Positions 10,225 through 22,401 of a stretch of DNA of 64,000 nucleotides are shown here, one piece after another (position 1 is the first letter of the stretch; each line of letters opens with the position of its first letter). Source of the DNA: Magicicada septendecula. Lineage: Eukaryota; Arthropoda; Insecta; Hemiptera; Cicadidae. The notes below the pieces were generated by a model. The model worked only from the letters and a program-made list of their open reading frames with translations, had not been told where the DNA came from and searched no databases. The position numbers and the translations under genes were made by a program. The DNA lies in the NCBI GenBank assembly GCA_034769895.1, contig CM068369.1:428755479-428819478 (forward strand). The letters run 5' to 3'.

Positions 10225-11772
10225 CCACTAGACGATCTGGCCAGAGAAAGTACAAATTAAAGGTAAGTTGGGAGGGTGTGATTATGTAATTAATTATTTA
10301 AAAAGTTATAAAACACGACAAGGCATCGATTAAGAAATATTATGACAATCAGCACTGACTGAAAACCCCAAAGGTAAATAAACAAGCAAAGTAAATTAAA
10401 TAAAAACGATATAACAAATCAAATGAATAATTTTATAAATAGAGGTGAATCAAAGAATAATGGTAGATGAAGTATATAAACTATCAAAATTCAAAAATTA
10501 TGTAAGATCAGCTTACACTGTTATTTAGCGGAAAATATGAGATAAAATAAACTAATCAATGATAAATAATAACAAAGAAATTATGTGAGATCAACTTGCA
10601 ATACCATGTATAAAATATTTGAGATAAATGATAAAATAAGAAAATATAGATAAGATCAACTTACAATAACGTTTGGACAACATATGACGAAAAATGAAAA
10701 AAAATAAAATAAAGGAATGGGCTACAAAAATTCCTAACTAGTAAGAACAACAAACTTACTAATGATATTTAAAGAATATGTGGGAAAAAAAAGAAAAAAA
10801 AAAAAAAATGATCAACTTCCACTACAATTTAGAAAAAATATGTGAGATAAAATAAACAAACCAATGATCAAGAATGAAATAAATAAATAAAATAAATATT
10901 CTAAGAGTTATAATATAAAACGAGATGAATCAGAGAGTAATTGAAAGTGAATAAAAAGATTAATTGTATCAATAAAAAATCAACGCTTCAAGCATTATCA
11001 AATGGTATCGACAGAGAGAATTGAGAAATAAATATGACTCAAACTGAGCAATAATGAAATAAAAAAGTAAAAGATTCCCAACAAACATTATTATTATTAT
11101 TAGTCACAAAATGACTGTATTGAAGATTCTTTAATTAAGATTGACTGTTGAATAAGTCCAGCAATCATTTAACTGAGCAGGGATGATGTTCCCCTGACCT
11201 CGTAAAAAAAGGTGTAGTTTTGAACGACGGAGTTAGGTAAGCCAATAGAGCCCATCCGAATCGATTTCAGCTACAAAGCAGGGATAGTTAGGGAAAATAA
11301 GATTTATAGGGAATAATTTATAATAAAAAAATCAATAAGCCAGATCATAATAGGAGAAAATAATGAAGAAAATACTCAGAAGAAAGGAACTAAAAGATAC
11401 AGAATTGAACATGAAACTGAACAAGAAGCAGGAGAATTTAAGAAGAAGAAGATACAATACAATTGATAATTTCATCAAACTTAGAATCACGCTTTATAAA
11501 ATGATCAATTTTGGTGGAAGGCATTATATAACATCGCCAAATTCAGATCATATTGGATATCTATAAGTATGAAAGAAATGCTAAAAAGTAATATAATTTG
11601 ATAAATAAATAATGAAGAAAAAATATAAAATGTAGTTAAGAAAGAAGAAGGAAGAATGGTAAACAAAAGTAATTATTAATGTCATGTTTTATTATTATTA
11701 AATATTTATAAAATGATCACAAACTCCCACTTACCTTTTATTTGTCAACTCTCTGGCCAGATCGTCTAGTGG
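10225..11772 (+). mobile_element. Internal region related to the array element's 3' noncoding part
   Basis: About 11095-11290 aligns with the reverse complement of 17500-17690, for example the CCAGCAATCATTTAACTG block near 11158. Motifs like GATCAACTTAC recur across 10500-10830, as they do in the array's noncoding tail. The first ~50 bp (10225-10275) and the last ~50 bp are inverted copies of each other and include an AGGTAAGT splice-donor-like string. A 67-codon plus-strand frame at 11363-11566 has no recognisable domain. No Gag sequence is present. Confidence 0.65.
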
Positions 11773-12724
11773 TGTAACCCTATTTCGTATAGCGAATTTA
11801 CCAGCACAGAAAATGAAATCAGGTACTTGAAATGATTATTCTAACACACATATATCAAGTGAAATAAAATGTTAATTTATTATTATTTATTGTTATGACA
11901 TTCTTTGTTCTCCCCTCTCTTCATTTCCTTCTACATCTGTTCTAAACGTTATTAAAACCTACTTGGCTATGCCACTTATACTATTATATCAACATTAAAT
12001 ATTTATTTATTTAATATTATATAAAGCAGCCCAGTTCGCTCACTCTCTCATACACACATATTTAAATTTTCCCCATACTTTAAATTTAGTGCTTTATAAA
12101 AATTATGGTAAGAATTAAAAAGAAAGTTGCACTGTTACTTCTCTGTACGTCCTGGTCGACCCGTGTTGTACTCTGTGGGTTTATTCACTCACATGTCCGA
12201 AATAGTTCTCACATTTTGTTTTCTATGTCACTGTAAGGTAATTTGTTCTCACGTTGTTTTTAATTCCACTTTATATTATAAATTTAACATCATTTTAATA
12301 CTTTAAAATTACGAGCTGAAGTTTTATAGGCTGACGAGTCTATATGTTAACGCCCGGCCGGGGTAAGATCTCTCAATAGACTGCTTTAACTATTTTACCA
12401 TTTTTTATAGGCGAACGAGATAAAACGTTTCCCAGCCGGCGATGCGCACCACTACTGGCGTCCGCTGCCTTCAGATGTTATTCGACAGCCTTTGTTTTCC
12501 GCGCGCCGGGCCAGAAAGAATGTACCAGTTCGTGCCGTTAGCGTGAGAAACTTGGCCGACTGTGTGCGCGGTTGAAAGCGCGGGCGCGCCCTCTTTGCAA
12601 TCTGCACATACCAATGCCAATTCACTCCCGTCTCGACGCTACAGTCTATTCACCGTAATTTCTTAGTTGCAAATAATATTGAAAAGATTTCACTTACAAA
12701 ACCCCATCGGTCTGTACCGTTACA
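11773..12724 (-). repeat. LTR (952 bp), right arm, inverted
   Basis: Reverse-complement counterpart of 9250-10224 with substitutions and small indels throughout, so the two are not a recent duplicate. Plus-strand ends are TGTAACCC and CCGTTACA, followed by a C-run (the polypurine tract on the other strand). Confidence 0.75.
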
Positions 12725-12736
12725 ATACCCCCCCCC

Positions 12737-12776
12737 CAATGAGAGGTTTTCTGCCGAAACAGAAAAACTCTCATTG
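12737..12776 (-). repeat. Hairpin next to the polypurine tract, right arm
   Basis: Same 40-bp stem-loop as 9201-9240, in inverted orientation. Confidence 0.65.
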
Positions 12777-13085
12777 CTAACCCCTAAGAGGATCGGAGAG
12801 CGTATGGTGCCAACAACCCCCCGTTAATTTCTAAACACATCATGGGTAAACTACCCCCGTAGCTCGGCGACCATGGCTGCCCCTGAACGAAATTACTGGG
12901 ACTTCTCTGTTCGAGATCCCAACACCATAACATCGGACAGATACTCACCATAGTATACCTAACCTCCTCACATTTCACCCCCAAAATCAAAACCCTGGCC
13001 TTATACCATACCAGATCCTCAACCGATATGTTCCCCCTTACATGCATACTGGGTTGCCTTTAGCAAGTACTGGGTGTGTACACTT

Positions 13086-14620
13086 ACTCATTATTGCATT
13101 CTAATAATCTCCATACTTTTAACTCATAAAATATTTTATCTTTCAAATTTCAATTTCTTTTCGCAAATGAACGTTACGTTTTCACATCAAAACATAGCAA
13201 ACAAATTAAATCCAAATCATTAAATTTTGTTCAAAATTTAATCTAAGTTCAAAATCAAACTTTTACATTACCCTCAATTTCATTAAAATCCCAAAATCTT
13301 TTACATGAATCTACATTTCTTCTTCACTACTACTAACAATCATAAAAACCAAAATAAACTGAACATCTTCTTAAATCATAAATTCACTTATTCTAATATT
13401 TGTTTATAACACTTTTTTTTCCGCTTCCCAAAATATTTCTTTTACCAATATTAAGAAAAAATAAAATTATTTAATTTGATTAAGTAACAAAATTTCATGA
13501 ATCAATCACTGGAAACCTGTCCTGTCTCTAACCTCAGTCATCATCTGATCTCTCTGGGTCAAGTGAATGACCTTGACAATGTATATACTACACAAAGCTA
13601 CACCACAAAATACATGAAACATGTTTGTAATTTTACATTCAAACATAATATAACATAATAAACATGGAACATTCAAAATCATCATTGTTGTTATTACCTT
13701 ACAATAAACAATAAAATTTACTTTTAAACTGACCAAAAATTACACTCTTTACAGCTTTATCTGACTTTCAAATTCTACTCAATCTTTTACTGGTTTCATT
13801 TATTATTACATTTTAACTCTGATTTTCTCTCTAACATTTTCATTCTCAATTAGTTTGGGTGACTCTTAGTTATTCATAATAATTCAACTTACATATGGGT
13901 GTTTAAACGTAACCTTATCTCCCTTCTGACTCTACACTTACTTACAATTCTACCTAGTATGACACCCATCTCTCAAAACATTTACCAATAATTCTCTAAC
14001 TCCATTCACCTCATTCTACCCTTATAACAAAATACTCTCTACCCTCTTTGTACTTAGGATGTGTGTCCCTCCCGATACTCATTCCCCGCCAAACCCCATG
14101 TAAAACTATTCCCCTCCCGCCACAACGCTTTTCGTTGAGGACTCCTTATCACACCACCCCCCTTACAAAATTCCCCCTCTTTACTACCTCAGTATATCAC
14201 TCTCATTACTCTACATATATTCCCCATTGCTACTGTGTCCCTACTAATATTCAATTTCTATCTTACTTTTATTCCCAAGAATCTTATTCTCTCTAACACC
14301 CATTTGAAACTACCTTTGATTGACTCACATGCCCTACTTAAACAATTACTATCACCCAAATTCTATCATTTACAACCCATTGAAAATGCATAACTATCTC
14401 AAATTGCTTTCATCCTTTAAATTACAATCTTCTAACCACATTGAAAATCTATTCTTCAAACATGAATTATATTCAAACATTTAATTATCTTGATAAAATT
14501 CTGCAAACTACTTGTAAGTGACATATTACAGATATAACCCCAGCAGTCAGCTGATGTCTCACCAACATGTGAGTGACCCTTCTCTAGATACATTTCAAAA
14601 ATTATACAGAATACACATGT
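13086..14620. other. Pyrimidine-rich intergenic DNA, no supported gene
   Basis: Long C/T-rich stretches with only short frames and no domain signatures. It ends abruptly at the first array LTR. The bases just left of that LTR (ACATGT) are not a primer-binding site, which marks this as the true outer edge of the array. Confidence 0.55.
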
Positions 14621-17187
14621 TGTAATAAAACTAATTATGTGTGTGTTAAGATGCGACGATGATGCCTCACGTTGCGAGCGTCAATTTGTAATAATATAAA
14701 ATAGAATGTGTTGAGTACGTGTTTAATTAAGCTCCACGTTGTTATGCGCCAGTTTGTAATAAAACCAATATGTGCCGGTACTAGTGAAAATGTCCGTCTT
14801 ATTCAAACCCCACTGTTGTAATCAATTTAGTAACGAACTGCTTGTTAATTATGTGAGGACGTATGTTATATTGTATGATACCAGCTGGAGACGTCAAATT
14901 GTAAAGAAATCTTGTCTATTAGTGTAATTAGTTATAAGAGACTCCGGTGTAACAAACGCCAAGTAATACGTTGTAGGTGGCGATCCGTAACTATTAAACT
15001 GCTGTCACCTGGTTTAATTAATATATTATTAACTAATATACCTTTCGGTTGTGACCGGTGAAACCCTCAGAACATAGATTATTAAGTCCACAAAATTAGA
15101 ATTATGTTCCTGAATTTATTATGGTATTATTCTATAGACTTAATTTAGTTCTCGGTGGTTGTTTAATATGAGCAATATATATGGAGTATTTACTGAATGT
15201 AAGTGGTATTTGTTTCAACCCTAGTCCCTCAACGATCAAAATTTTGTTCAAATTTAGTATTAAAAAACCAGTTAGTTCAGTAATCTCCCGTCTCACCAGC
15301 TGCAAACTTGGAGCGCTGTTATTAGAAATAAGTATACTTATAGGTTAGTTATTCGGAGTTTTTGTATCAATCTGTTAATAAATTATTACACCAACTACAT
15401 ATAGTATTTTCTCTGCAATGATTAAAACGTTATCTAATACAACCAATGTACTTTATTTATTTTTCTCTGGTATTTAACAAGTTACGTTGTCTCAGACAAA
15501 CAATAAGACGATCCAATCGACTATCCCAACATGTATCGATTCTTAATTATTCAAACTCTAAAAACATATATATTTGAAAATAATGACAATTAATTCTTAT
15601 ACCAGGGTTCGTGTAGTTCTTTGAACCATTAGTAAGGCCAGGTAAAACGCATAATTAAGGTTGTTCAATTTACAAAAAGAATAAAATTATTTACTTAAAA
15701 TACAATGATATGAAAATAATTTGTTTTTTACCCAAACGACGAAAGCTTCATTAGGCGGTGAATGTTTGTCAACAGCGGTCAAAATCCAGTTTATATCGTC
15801 TTCACCCAGTAAAACTGCTCTGGTTTTCAATGAATTGATGATGGTAATCCCACAGGAACTCTTGTGCTTCGATTCTTCTTTTGCGACTTCACAATTCTTG
15901 GTCCCAATGAACTGGAATTAGGATCTCAGCTTACGCTGTCAATGAAGGTTATTTCGTCAACCGAGTCTTCTGTATTTCCAAATATTTCCGTTAATTCAGG
16001 CTTTAACTCTTTACTGGTCTTCAATTTATAGCATGAATTGGTTTGATACCAAATTCAGCGGAATTATTTAATGATTGAGGTGAGAAGCTTTCAATTCTTT
16101 TTTATTTTACTCATTGATAATTTAGAGTGTTATTTAATTTGTACGATTCATTAGCGTTCAAATATAATTGTTTTACAAAAAAGGCTTTATCAGTTTGGAC
16201 ATATCTTTCCTTTATATTTATTCATATATTTTTATATCGGTTCATTTCAATCTAATCGCTTGTAACAATCAGAACCATCTATTCCAAAATCAACAACTTA
16301 TTATATATCAGTTGCCTTAACAACCACGTTCTCTATATATCCTTGAGCCGGCATTATAGAATATTACTACTTCTTTCCAATAAAATACTCCATGCTTGGA
16401 TTAATCTTGAATCACATAAAACTTTCCCCTAACCTTCCTTACTAAACAGTAAATGTTTTACTAGAGTTTCGTTGGACTGGGTTTGCTAAAAAGGTATTAA
16501 TTTCCTTTCACTAATATGGAATTTAGGCCTATAGATTCATTTATAACCATTATAACATTATTTGGTTTTTAACTTAATTTTCTTTTTACCTGACCTACTG
16601 TACAATTAATTATTGGTTACATAGTTAATTACATGAATTTTAATTTACTGGTGGTTATTTGTTTTTATATTAATTAACTGGTTCTGGAACCCTTTATTAA
16701 TTTATGACATAATTGTCAGAACTACTTGTTAGATTTAAAACACTGGTCACACTCCTGATCCAGCTTATAAACATTACTTAGAACAACAGTATTTTTCAAC
16801 ATTATACAATACTGATAACTTAGTACAGTACCTAACATTGGTAACTATACTGGGTTATATTAATACAAATCTAATATAAACATAAACATAATTATTGGTG
16901 AAGTATTATTATCAAATAACATTATTTCATTTTTAGTATATTCAACATACAATATAAAATACTCTGTGACATGAACATGCCACAGTACAAAACAAACAAT
17001 TCATAACATTCAATCATTCCTTAGTCTGGCTTTTATACATTTAATACTAGTCATTGCCTCCTTCTGGTTTGAGTTACTTCTCGAGCACATGACCTATTGA
17101 ACAACCTTAAGTTAGGGTATGGTCCTTGACCATATTACAATCAATTTTTTATGTAACGTTGGGGAACCTCAACTATGTTGCGTTACA
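14621..17187 (-). repeat. LTR 1 (2567 bp), outer edge of the array
   Basis: Plus-strand ends are TGTAATAAAACTA and GCGTTACA. On the element strand it therefore runs TGTAACGC...TTATTACA, a five-base perfect terminal inverted repeat. Being last on the minus strand, it is the 3' LTR of the array. It differs from the inner LTRs at two early positions (TAAGATGCGACG and ACTAGTGAAA). The length is unusually large for an LTR. No convincing open frame is maintained inside it. Confidence 0.85.
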
Positions 17188-17202
17188 TAACACCCCCCCT
17201 TC
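17188..17202 (-). promoter_or_regulatory. Polypurine tract
   Basis: On the minus strand GAAGGGGGGGTGTTA abuts the TGTAACGC start of the LTR, the position where plus-strand DNA synthesis is primed in LTR retroelements. The same tract adjoins every inner LTR (ending at 22401, 27614, 32828, 38034, 43324, 48622 and 58931). The G-run is seven long in most units and nine in unit 5. Confidence 0.7.
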
Positions 17203-18395
17203 GAAATAAGTTTATTTTGGTATAAACAAAGTTTAGCAAGAAATAAACTTCTAATTTGTATCTGGCCAATTGGTTTCCTATTTATAGTACTTTTATATTT
17301 CATAATTATCCGTTATTTTATTATCATTTCTTCGTTCCTTCTTAAAATCAATTATTTCCCAAGTTTAAATCTTATTTCTATAATCATTCTTGTGACATTC
17401 TTTATTAATTATACATTTTGGATCTGGTTTTATTTGATTCTCTATATTTATTTGTGAGTTTTCCCTCTAATATTTAATTTTCCTAAACCTTCCTAACATT
17501 ATAACTGGAATCGAATCGGTGGTGCTCTATCGGCTAACCAATTACCGTCGTCCGTTACATACTTTCTGGGATCAGAGGAACATCATCTCTGCCCAGTTAA
17601 ATGATTGCTGGAATATTCTACAGTCAATCTTCATTAATAAACCTCGTAAGGTAGTCATCATGTGACCTTCAATAAAATAATAAATAATAATCATATTCTA
17701 GGGATTATTCACTGTACTTTAACTCAGATCATATTATTTCTTCATATTAATTCTTCCTTCTATTATACACTTCTCATCTCCAATACTTGGCTATTTTATT
17801 GACATTTATTAATTGGGTTTTGTTTTCGGATAATTCTTAAATATTTGTTTTTTTTTTTCTTTTCTTGTGATCCTTTTGAAGGTTCCATTTTGGCTTCTTC
17901 ATTCTCTTATCTTCATTGGCTCATATTCCTTTATGATCAATACAGCTGGTTATGAGATTTTGGTTAGTACTATACATTACATTATGTAGTTATATTCTTC
18001 TGGCACAATCATTATTATTTCTTTTTACATTCTAAATTATATTTCTCGCTATTATATTATATCAGATAAACTCATCTTGTGTTTTGGTTTTGATGATTTT
18101 TTATTAGGTTGAATCAGTGTTATTTATTTATTTATTTTTTTTTTCAAAATTCTCTTTCTTGTATACCTCATAAATTGTTTTCTTAGATACTTGTTTGTAA
18201 GTTGAGCTTACTTCATTTTTTGAATTTTGGGGTATTTATCCTCTTTATTTTAAATCATACTGTTTCTGAATAATTATTGAGTAAGTTGTTCTTACAGTTT
18301 CTTTAGAATTTTGGGTTTTTTTTATTTACAATGTGTTGCTTGGTCCTGTATCCATAAAATCCGTCCCTTTTCATTATATTCTGTTTGGAATTTGT
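17203..18395 (-). other. 3' noncoding part of internal region, unit 1
   Basis: About 1.2 kb between the gag stop and the polypurine tract, with no open frame of note on the element strand. It contains long T-runs near 17850 and 18140 whose length varies among units, and the segment near 17500-17690 shared with 10225-11772. This is where protease, reverse transcriptase and integrase would lie in an autonomous element, and none is present. Confidence 0.7.
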
Positions 18396-19745
18396 TTAAC
18401 CGTGGTCCATTATTTCCTCTATACTGGTGGTTCGGGTCTCTCTAGTGTATAGAGTTATTTCTGTCCTTGTGACATATCTCATTATTGTAGAGTTCTTGCC
18501 TCTTGTCACTATAAAATTGTCATTTATAGTCAAGCTCATCTTCGTCCTTTGAACTGATTCTTCTGTACTGTCTCTTAATGGTTCTGATGGTTCATACATA
18601 AATTCCATAAGTCCTCCATGCTCCTTAGTTAGTTTTGGCCTTTTTGGTCCTTCTAGTCCATCTGGGAATTCAAGTGTGGTTCGTTTAAAGTTTCTCACTT
18701 GCCTTACTTCTCTGTTTTCCGTAATTGGTCTATTATGTAGCTGAACCAATCCCCTTTTCATCATTTCCAATTCTTCCCGTGTATTTATTAATTTCCTTTT
18801 ACACATTTGTCTTATTCTCACTATCTTCATTTCATCATGAACCCGTTCTATTCTTCCGGTTCTATCAATTGGTATCTTGTCAAATTTTTCTTGGGTCTTC
18901 GCTTGTATGTTTCCTATTTGAGTAATTTTGGTCTCTACTTCTACTCTGAGTTGCATGATGGGTTCATCTGTCTTTTCCAGATCCACCTTAATTTCATTTA
19001 TTTGCTGTCTTACCTCCACTTCATAGCTATCAACTCCTTTGCTCCGTGTTTCATTGACAATTATAATACTTCCATTGATGACTTCCCTCAATGCTAGGCC
19101 TTGTTCATTGATGATTTGCCGCAACTCCTTATTATGGTTTTCAATTTTCTCATCCATTCGTTTGGTATTCTCCAGAATCTGCCTCAAACTCTCATCATTC
19201 CTGTCAAACCTTTTATTCATTTGCTTGATTAAATTTTCGCTCAAAATTTCGTTTTGTTTTCTTGAGTTCTCATTAATACTGTCTATTTTATTTTCCAGCT
19301 TTTCTGAATTTTCTTTTATACTGTCTATCTTTTCATTGATTTGTCTAAAATCGGCCTTCAATCGTTCATTATTTTCATTTATGGTTTGCCTTAAAAGTTC
19401 ACTAGTACTTTCCTTAATACTGTCTATTTTTTCATTAGTTTGTCTATTATCTTCTTTGATACTGCCTATTTTTTCATTAGTTTGTCTATTATCTTCTTTG
19501 ATTAATTCCCATAATTTTTGTAAATCTAGGCCTCCTCTGGCTTCCTCTTTATCTGGTTGGTCCCCTTGGGCATCTTCTTCCACTATTTCCGTTTCCGTAT
19601 CCATAACTATTTCAGTTTCTTCTGTATCACCTGTCTGTTGATCCATTTCACTGTCCGTGATTAATTCTATTTCTTGTTCCTGTCCACCTTCTTCCTTCTC
19701 CTTCTCTTCTGCCCTCTTCTTCGATCTGCCTCTGGTATTAAGCAT
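18396..19745 (-). CDS. Gag-like coiled-coil protein, unit 1
   Basis: A 449-residue protein beginning MLNTRGRSKKR about 90 bp downstream of the LTR. Residues 1-11 are basic and 12-70 strongly acidic. Residues 73 to ~280 are a long predicted coiled coil with two exact-phase 14-residue repeats (84-97 and 98-111, EDNRQTNEKI-x-SIK) and decayed copies near 135-160. Residues 300-360 are basic, and the last ~60 are hydroxyl-rich and probably beta. There is no Cys-His zinc knuckle, protease motif or polymerase, and no capsid fold I can name. Position after a primer-binding site and the coiled-coil/basic layout suggest a Gag-type structural protein, which is inference. This copy has K at residue 144, where every other copy has N. 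Confidence 0.75.
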   Translation of the reverse strand: MLNTRGRSKKRAEEKEKEEGGQEQEIELITDSEMDQQTGDTEETEIVMDTETEIVEEDAQGDQPDKEEARGGLDLQKLWELIKEDNRQTNEKIGSIKEDNRQTNEKIDSIKESTSELLRQTINENNERLKADFRQINEKIDSIKENSEKLENKIDSINENSRKQNEILSENLIKQMNKRFDRNDESLRQILENTKRMDEKIENHNKELRQIINEQGLALREVINGSIIIVNETRSKGVDSYEVEVRQQINEIKVDLEKTDEPIMQLRVEVETKITQIGNIQAKTQEKFDKIPIDRTGRIERVHDEMKIVRIRQMCKRKLINTREELEMMKRGLVQLHNRPITENREVRQVRNFKRTTLEFPDGLEGPKRPKLTKEHGGLMEFMYEPSEPLRDSTEESVQRTKMSLTINDNFIVTRGKNSTIMRYVTRTEITLYTRETRTTSIEEIMDHG

Positions 19746-19812
19746 TCCTGTGCCTCTAATGGTTGCCTGCTCAAGTTAAGTAACAAATAATATGATTTTT
19801 TACTTAACTAAA

Positions 19813-19831
19813 GCCCACTCGTTGAGCGCCA
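19813..19831 (-). promoter_or_regulatory. Primer-binding-site candidate
   Basis: Three bases inside the LTR end, the minus strand reads TGGCGCTCAACGAGTGGGC. It begins TGG, as expected for pairing with a tRNA CCA end. The tRNA is not assigned. Copies lie at the same offset in the other units: 25026, 30240, 35455, 40736, 46035, 56343 and 61640 (left coordinates). LTR 1 lacks it on its outer side. Confidence 0.6.
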
Positions 19832-19834
19832 ATT

Positions 19835-22401
19835 TGTAATAAAACTAATTATGTGTGTGTTAAGATGTGACGATGATGCCTCACGTTGCGAGCGTCAATT
19901 TGTAATAATATAAAATAGAATGTGTTGAGTACGTGTTTAATTAAGCTCCACGTTGTTATGCGCCAGTTTGTAATAAAACCAATATGTGCCGGTACTAGCG
20001 AAAATGTCCGTCTTATTCAAACCCCACTGTTGTAATCAATTTAGTAACGAACTGCTTGTTAATTATGTGAGGACGTATGTTATATTGTATGATACCAGCT
20101 GGAGACGTCAAATTGTAAAGAAATCTTGTCTATTAGTGTAATTAGTTATAAGAGACTCCGGTGTAACAAACGCCAAGTAATACGTTGTAGGTGGCGATCC
20201 GTAACTATTAAACTGCTGTCACCTGGTTTAATTAATATATTATTAACTAATATACCTTTCGGTTGTGACCGGTGAAACCCTCAGAACATAGATTATTAAG
20301 TCCACAAAATTAGAATTATGTTCCTGAATTTATTATGGTATTATTCTATAGACTTAATTTAGTTCTCGGTGGTTGTTTAATATGAGCAATATATATGGAG
20401 TATTTACTGAATGTAAGTGGTATTTGTTTCAACCCTAGTCCCTCAACGATCAAAATTTTGTTCAAATTTAGTATTAAAAAACCAGTTAGTTCAGTAATCT
20501 CCCGTCTCACCAGCTGCAAACTTGGAGCGCTGTTATTAGAAATAAGTATACTTATAGGTTAGTTATTCGGAGTTTTTGTATCAATCTGTTAATAAATTAT
20601 TACACCAACTACATATAGTATTTTCTCTGCAATGATTAAAACGTTATCTAATACAACCAATGTACTTTATTTATTTTTCTCTGGTATTTAACAAGTTACG
20701 TTGTCTCAGACAAACAATAAGACGATCCAATCGACTATCCCAACATGTATCGATTCTTAATTATTCAAACTCTAAAAACATATATATTTGAAAATAATGA
20801 CAATTAATTCTTATACCAGGGTTCGTGTAGTTCTTTGAACCATTAGTAAGGCCAGGTAAAACGCATAATTAAGGTTGTTCAATTTACAAAAAGAATAAAA
20901 TTATTTACTTAAAATACAATGATATGAAAATAATTTGTTTTTTACCCAAACGACGAAAGCTTCATTAGGCGGTGAATGTTTGTCAACAGCGGTCAAAATC
21001 CAGTTTATATCGTCTTCACCCAGTAAAACTGCTCTGGTTTTCAATGAATTGATGATGGTAATCCCACAGGAACTCTTGTGCTTCGATTCTTCTTTTGCGA
21101 CTTCACAATTCTTGGTCCCAATGAACTGGAATTAGGATCTCAGCTTACGCTGTCAATGAAGGTTATTTCGTCAACCGAGTCTTCTGTATTTCCAAATATT
21201 TCCGTTAATTCAGGCTTTAACTCTTTACTGGTCTTCAATTTATAGCATGAATTGGTTTGATACCAAATTCAGCGGAATTATTTAATGATTGAGGTGAGAA
21301 GCTTTCAATTCTTTTTTATTTTACTCATTGATAATTTAGAGTGTTATTTAATTTGTACGATTCATTAGCGTTCAAATATAATTGTTTTACAAAAAAGGCT
21401 TTATCAGTTTGGACATATCTTTCCTTTATATTTATTCATATATTTTTATATCGGTTCATTTCAATCTAATCGCTTGTAACAATCAGAACCATCTATTCCA
21501 AAATCAACAACTTATTATATATCAGTTGCCTTAACAACCACGTTCTCTATATATCCTTGAGCCGGCATTATAGAATATTACTACTTCTTTCCAATAAAAT
21601 ACTCCATGCTTGGATTAATCTTGAATCACATAAAACTTTCCCCTAACCTTCCTTACTAAACAGTAAATGTTTTACTAGAGTTTCGTTGGACTGGGTTTGC
21701 TAAAAAGGTATTAATTTCCTTTCACTAATATGGAATTTAGGCCTATAGATTCATTTATAACCATTATAACATTATTTGGTTTTTAACTTAATTTTCTTTT
21801 TACCTGACCTACTGTACAATTAATTATTGGTTACATAGTTAATTACATGAATTTTAATTTACTGGTGGTTATTTGTTTTTATATTAATTAACTGGTTCTG
21901 GAACCCTTTATTAATTTATGACATAATTGTCAGAACTACTTGTTAGATTTAAAACACTGGTCACACTCCTGATCCAGCTTATAAACATTACTTAGAACAA
22001 CAGTATTTTTCAACATTATACAATACTGATAACTTAGTACAGTACCTAACATTGGTAACTATACTGGGTTATATTAATACAAATCTAATATAAACATAAA
22101 CATAATTATTGGTGAAGTATTATTATCAAATAACATTATTTCATTTTTAGTATATTCAACATACAATATAAAATACTCTGTGACATGAACATGCCACAGT
22201 ACAAAACAAACAATTCATAACATTCAATCATTCCTTAGTCTGGCTTTTATACATTTAATACTAGTCATTGCCTCCTTCTGGTTTGAGTTACTTCTCGAGC
22301 ACATGACCTATTGAACAACCTTAAGTTAGGGTATGGTCCTTGACCATATTACAATCAATTTTTTATGTAACGTTGGGGAACCTCAACTATGTTGCGTTAC
22401 A
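19835..22401 (-). repeat. LTR 2 (2567 bp)
   Basis: Serves both as 5' LTR of unit 1 and 3' LTR of unit 2. Same length and termini as LTR 1 with very few differences. Confidence 0.85.
19879..19980 (-). repeat. Repeated LTR-end plus primer-site motif inside the LTR
   Basis: The junction motif at the true LTR end (TTATTACAAATTGGCGC...) recurs twice further into the LTR. At 19879-19910 the minus strand reads TTATTACAAATTGACGC then TCGCAACGTGAGGC. At 19945-19977 it reads TTTTATTACAAACTGGCGC then ATAACAACGTGGAGC. Each has the LTR terminus, a short spacer and a primer-site-like string. All array LTRs carry the same set. Confidence 0.65.

Larger units (their letters stand above)
8901..13085. mobile_element. 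Inverted pair of LTR retroelement segments around a shared internal region
   Basis: The left arm (8901 to ~10280) and right arm (~11720 to 13085) are reverse complements of each other with moderate divergence. Each arm holds, in order, a G-rich polypurine end of an internal region, a complete LTR (TGTAAC...GTTACA), and the beginning of a downstream internal region. The LTRs are therefore flanked by internal sequence on both sides, as in a tandem array, but here the two copies face each other. The centre (10225-11772) contains sequence homologous to the 3' noncoding part of the array element further right. No complete gag or pol frame survives. Confidence 0.7.

Noticed and set aside
12784-13047. 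87-codon minus-strand frame with a VEDLVWYK phrase that hinted at an integrase C-terminus
   Set aside because: The left arm encodes the same start (VRGDILVEDLVWYKA) but soon meets a stop, and no other integrase feature is present. The hint is too weak to annotate.
14048-14296. 82-codon plus-strand frame
   Set aside because: Pro/Thr/Ser/Tyr-rich product expected from C/T-rich DNA; no supporting feature.
15721-15921. 66-codon plus-strand frame repeated in every LTR
   Set aside because: It is antisense to the element, lies within the LTR, and is repeated only because the LTR is repeated. There is no domain or start context to support it.
19039-19641. 200-, 96- and 66-codon plus-strand frames overlapping gag in each unit
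   Set aside because: Antisense shadows of the coiled-coil gene. The Leu/Ser/Ile-rich composition is what results from reading the Lys/Glu/Asn-rich gene backwards.
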